The position numbers and the translations under genes are program-made. Shown here piece by piece: positions 62,298 through 64,000 of a DNA stretch of 64,000 nucleotides (positions are counted from its first letter, which is position 1; each line of letters begins with the position of its first letter). Source of the stretch: Taenia hydatigena (taxonomy: Eukaryota; Platyhelminthes; Cestoda; Cyclophyllidea; Taeniidae); NCBI GenBank assembly GCA_036345935.2, contig JADWOT020000002.1, positions 4,104,617-4,168,616 on the forward strand, given 5' to 3'. Under the pieces are notes generated by a model. The model made no database searches and had not been told where the DNA came from. It saw only the letters and a list, made by a program, of their open reading frames with translations.

Positions 62298-62525
62298 TTA
62301 ATTTAAGAGTTGTGAATAAGGGAGACGTTGTATCGAATGAGACCGCCTACTGTGTGCTTGAGAGCAAACAAATCGACCAGTGATGATGCAGTTACTGTTT
62401 TCAATTACCTGAAAATTAATCCAGCGAAACTCACGCCTTAAAAGAATTGCGAGATACCAATCAATGCCAAAAGTAAAACAGATGCTTTTCTCCCATTCGT
62501 TCTGCAGCTTAGGCAAAGATCTCAA
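62298..62525 (-). CDS. Conserved short open frame 'KLQNE', arm R3
   Basis: Copy of 26578-26805 with the same translation; coding status doubtful. Confidence 0.2.
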   Translation of the reverse strand: MRSLPKLQNEWEKSICFTFGIDWYLAILLRREFRWINFQVIENSNCIITGRFVCSQAHSRRSHSIQRLPYSQLLN

Positions 62526-63251
62526 AACGGCTCGTGGAATTGTTTTTGTTAATGTTTAAGGTTGTTAATTTGGCCGTTACTCGTATATAGATCATTTTTG
62601 ATTACTTTGCCGCAACAACAATTAGAAACCATTAAACACGCTGGCGGAGAAAATAGCGCCTACGCTTAAAACGCTCGTATAGAAGAAATGAAGAAGCGAT
62701 CTCTCAATAAGGTGTGGAGGCATATGACTCGCTGCAGAGTCAGCGATTTGGTTCAAATAAACAGTGGTATCACATGCTAGAAAAGGGGTCATGCTGAGCC
62801 ACCCACACTGATTCGTGGCAGGTGATTTGTAAAGGAGTTGCTACGAAGGGTTAATCCTGCCTACTTTAGCAGGAAGGCTTACAGCGTACCTACCGGTGCT
62901 CGGTCGAGAATGCATGCGAATCGCAGGATGCTTGAGCATGAAGTTTGGTGCTCACGAGTCGATTTGGGTTGAGATATGCACAATGAATGGTGACGCTATA
63001 AAAACGGGCACGAGGTTCTACTACAGAAACATGATCCTTCTTTTCGAAGGCAGTACTAAGGAGCACCAGCATTTTTGGCCAATTAGAGGCAGCGCAGATA
63101 GCAATTTTGTCTAGGCGTGTGTAAAACTGGAATGCCTCAATAACAAATAATTGAGTAGAATTTACCTTGCACGTCTATTGCCATTGTGTAAGTAGTACTT
63201 TGTGTTTACGCGCAGCGACCTCCTTAAATGTCTGCGCATTGGTTGCTGCAG

Positions 63252-63388
63252 TGGGCAACGTTCCTAGTACAAACATCACTAAGCTAGATCGGCTCATGGC
63301 TTTTGAGTTGGTTAGAAGAGAAATGAGGAAAAGATTCTGTGGAGGAGTGGGACAGGACATGGGTTTGGTAACTCCAGCACTTCATAAG
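63252..63388 (+). CDS. Candidate exon 'GNV', arm R3
   Basis: Same 137-base exon as 27532-27668, same splice signals and peptide. It lies 1.15 kb downstream of the plus-strand galactose-binding-like exon, which may be its ancestral setting. Confidence 0.35.
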
Positions 63389-64000
63389 GTAAGACTATCA
63401 GGGTGAGACAAGTTCCGTTTGGAATCGCGTTCCTTAATAAATCTAGAACGTTAATTTGGAAAAAGCGAGCAAACATGTATTTATTTATAACTTGATCTGA
63501 AAGTGTTCTCTTCGTCGTCGCATTGTTGGCGTGATAACCTGTTTCCCTAACAAAATTATGCTTCTCCATTGCAAGAGCGTAGCATCGCCTTAAAAACTTG
63601 GCCTCACATAACTGTGCTCAAGCATGAGTACTCTTCTTTAATTGTGTAGGCACAGTGATAGCTTTTGAGAGTGGTTATGCCATTATCACTACTCCTCGTC
63701 GAATCAGATTGGGTAATGAGTTTACTTAGCGTCAAATTAACGAATAGTAGGAGATAACATTCCCACGATAACCTAAGGCAGTTACAGCGAAAGGACAGGA
63801 GGTTTTTTAACAATACCACCGAAATGTGTGCATGTGCGATGGTAAGAAAGGAAAACGGCTGAGTTTACGGAAACCCCACTGTTAGTATCTACATGCTCCG
63901 TGCATTGCCTTTATTATTATGATTAATGAGGAAGCCAAGGTGAGTGTTTTGCGTGGGAACAAGTGAGAGAGACTTATGAATGGGGAGGAATTTCACTGCA

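Larger units (their letters stand above)
58493..64000 (+). repeat. Segmental copy 3 (loop plus right arm R3)
   Basis: 58493-63549 is collinear with copy 1 (22773-27829, offset 35720) with few substitutions. From 60700 on it is the reverse complement of copy 2 (positions sum to 109785) to the end of the window. The left flank (58300-58492) is continuous with FN3-B, and the same continuity is seen in the diverged copy at 49660-49720, so 58492/58493 is an ancestral junction. The arm is expected to go on beyond the window as the inverse of 39422-45784. Confidence 0.93.

Noticed and set aside
62896..63114. 72-codon frame in the arms, open on both strands (MLGRECMRIAG... and its opposite)
   Set aside because: The diverged copy at 52980-53100 does not preserve either translation. 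Only a short stretch and a donor-like site (GTGAGT/GTAGGT) are conserved, too little for an exon call.
1..64000. CRISPR arrays, prophage, operons or other bacterial systems
   Set aside because: No spaced short repeats, no long ORFs, no ribosome binding sites; splice signals indicate a eukaryotic genome.

Overview
This looks like a gene-poor stretch of an animal nuclear genome. It is AT-leaning, has no operons or ribosome binding sites, and shows no long open frames. It does hold short exon-like frames bounded by GT..AG splice signals. The readable protein pieces are small secreted or extracellular modules: signal-peptide exons, fibronectin type III (FN3) exons with symmetric 1-1 intron phases, and fragments resembling a galactose-binding (F5/8 type C-like) domain. 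A one-exon FN3 domain after a signal-peptide exon recalls tapeworm oncosphere-antigen-type genes, so a parasitic flatworm is my best guess. That assignment is weak and rests on architecture only. Two 100-base N runs (7501-7600 and 39322-39421) are scaffold gaps.

Layout. 1-7500: a degenerate FN3 exon, then two old direct copies of a unit (about 1.84-2.70 kb and 5.55-6.32 kb) with candidate minus-strand exons, then a diverged ~142-bp tandem repeat running towards the first gap. 7601-14583: mostly unassigned, with one dispersed repeat (10825-11931). 14584-27829: segmental copy 1, a left arm (14584-22772), a loop (22773-26455) and an inverted right arm (26456-27829). 27830-39321: single-copy sequence with one possible secreted Cys-rich small protein. 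39422-49085: copy 2, collinear with the copy 1 left arm and then running into the loop in reverse. 49086-58492: older, diverged copies of the same material, largely pseudogenised. 58493-64000: copy 3, loop plus right arm, running off the window.

The main result is structural. Copies 2 and 3 form a recent inverted repeat around an older diverged core. Copy 1 equals that structure with exactly 47610-58492 (10,883 bp) removed, joined at a 2-base CG microhomology at 22771-22772. The old paralogues read continuously across both parental positions, so copy 1 is the derived state. Copy 1 and copies 2/3 are nearly identical except in two short patches of clustered differences. This fits either a real recent duplication with gene conversion or two haplotypes placed in tandem by the assembler. 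The second start lies exactly on a gap, so the artefact must be considered.

Functionally, minus-strand FN3 modules and plus-strand galactose-binding-like modules are interleaved in the loop. I could not assemble a complete intact gene from the parts visible. Signal-peptide exons with the correct phase and intact FN3 exons do not sit in a usable order here, so the window reads as a turnover zone for a secreted-protein family.
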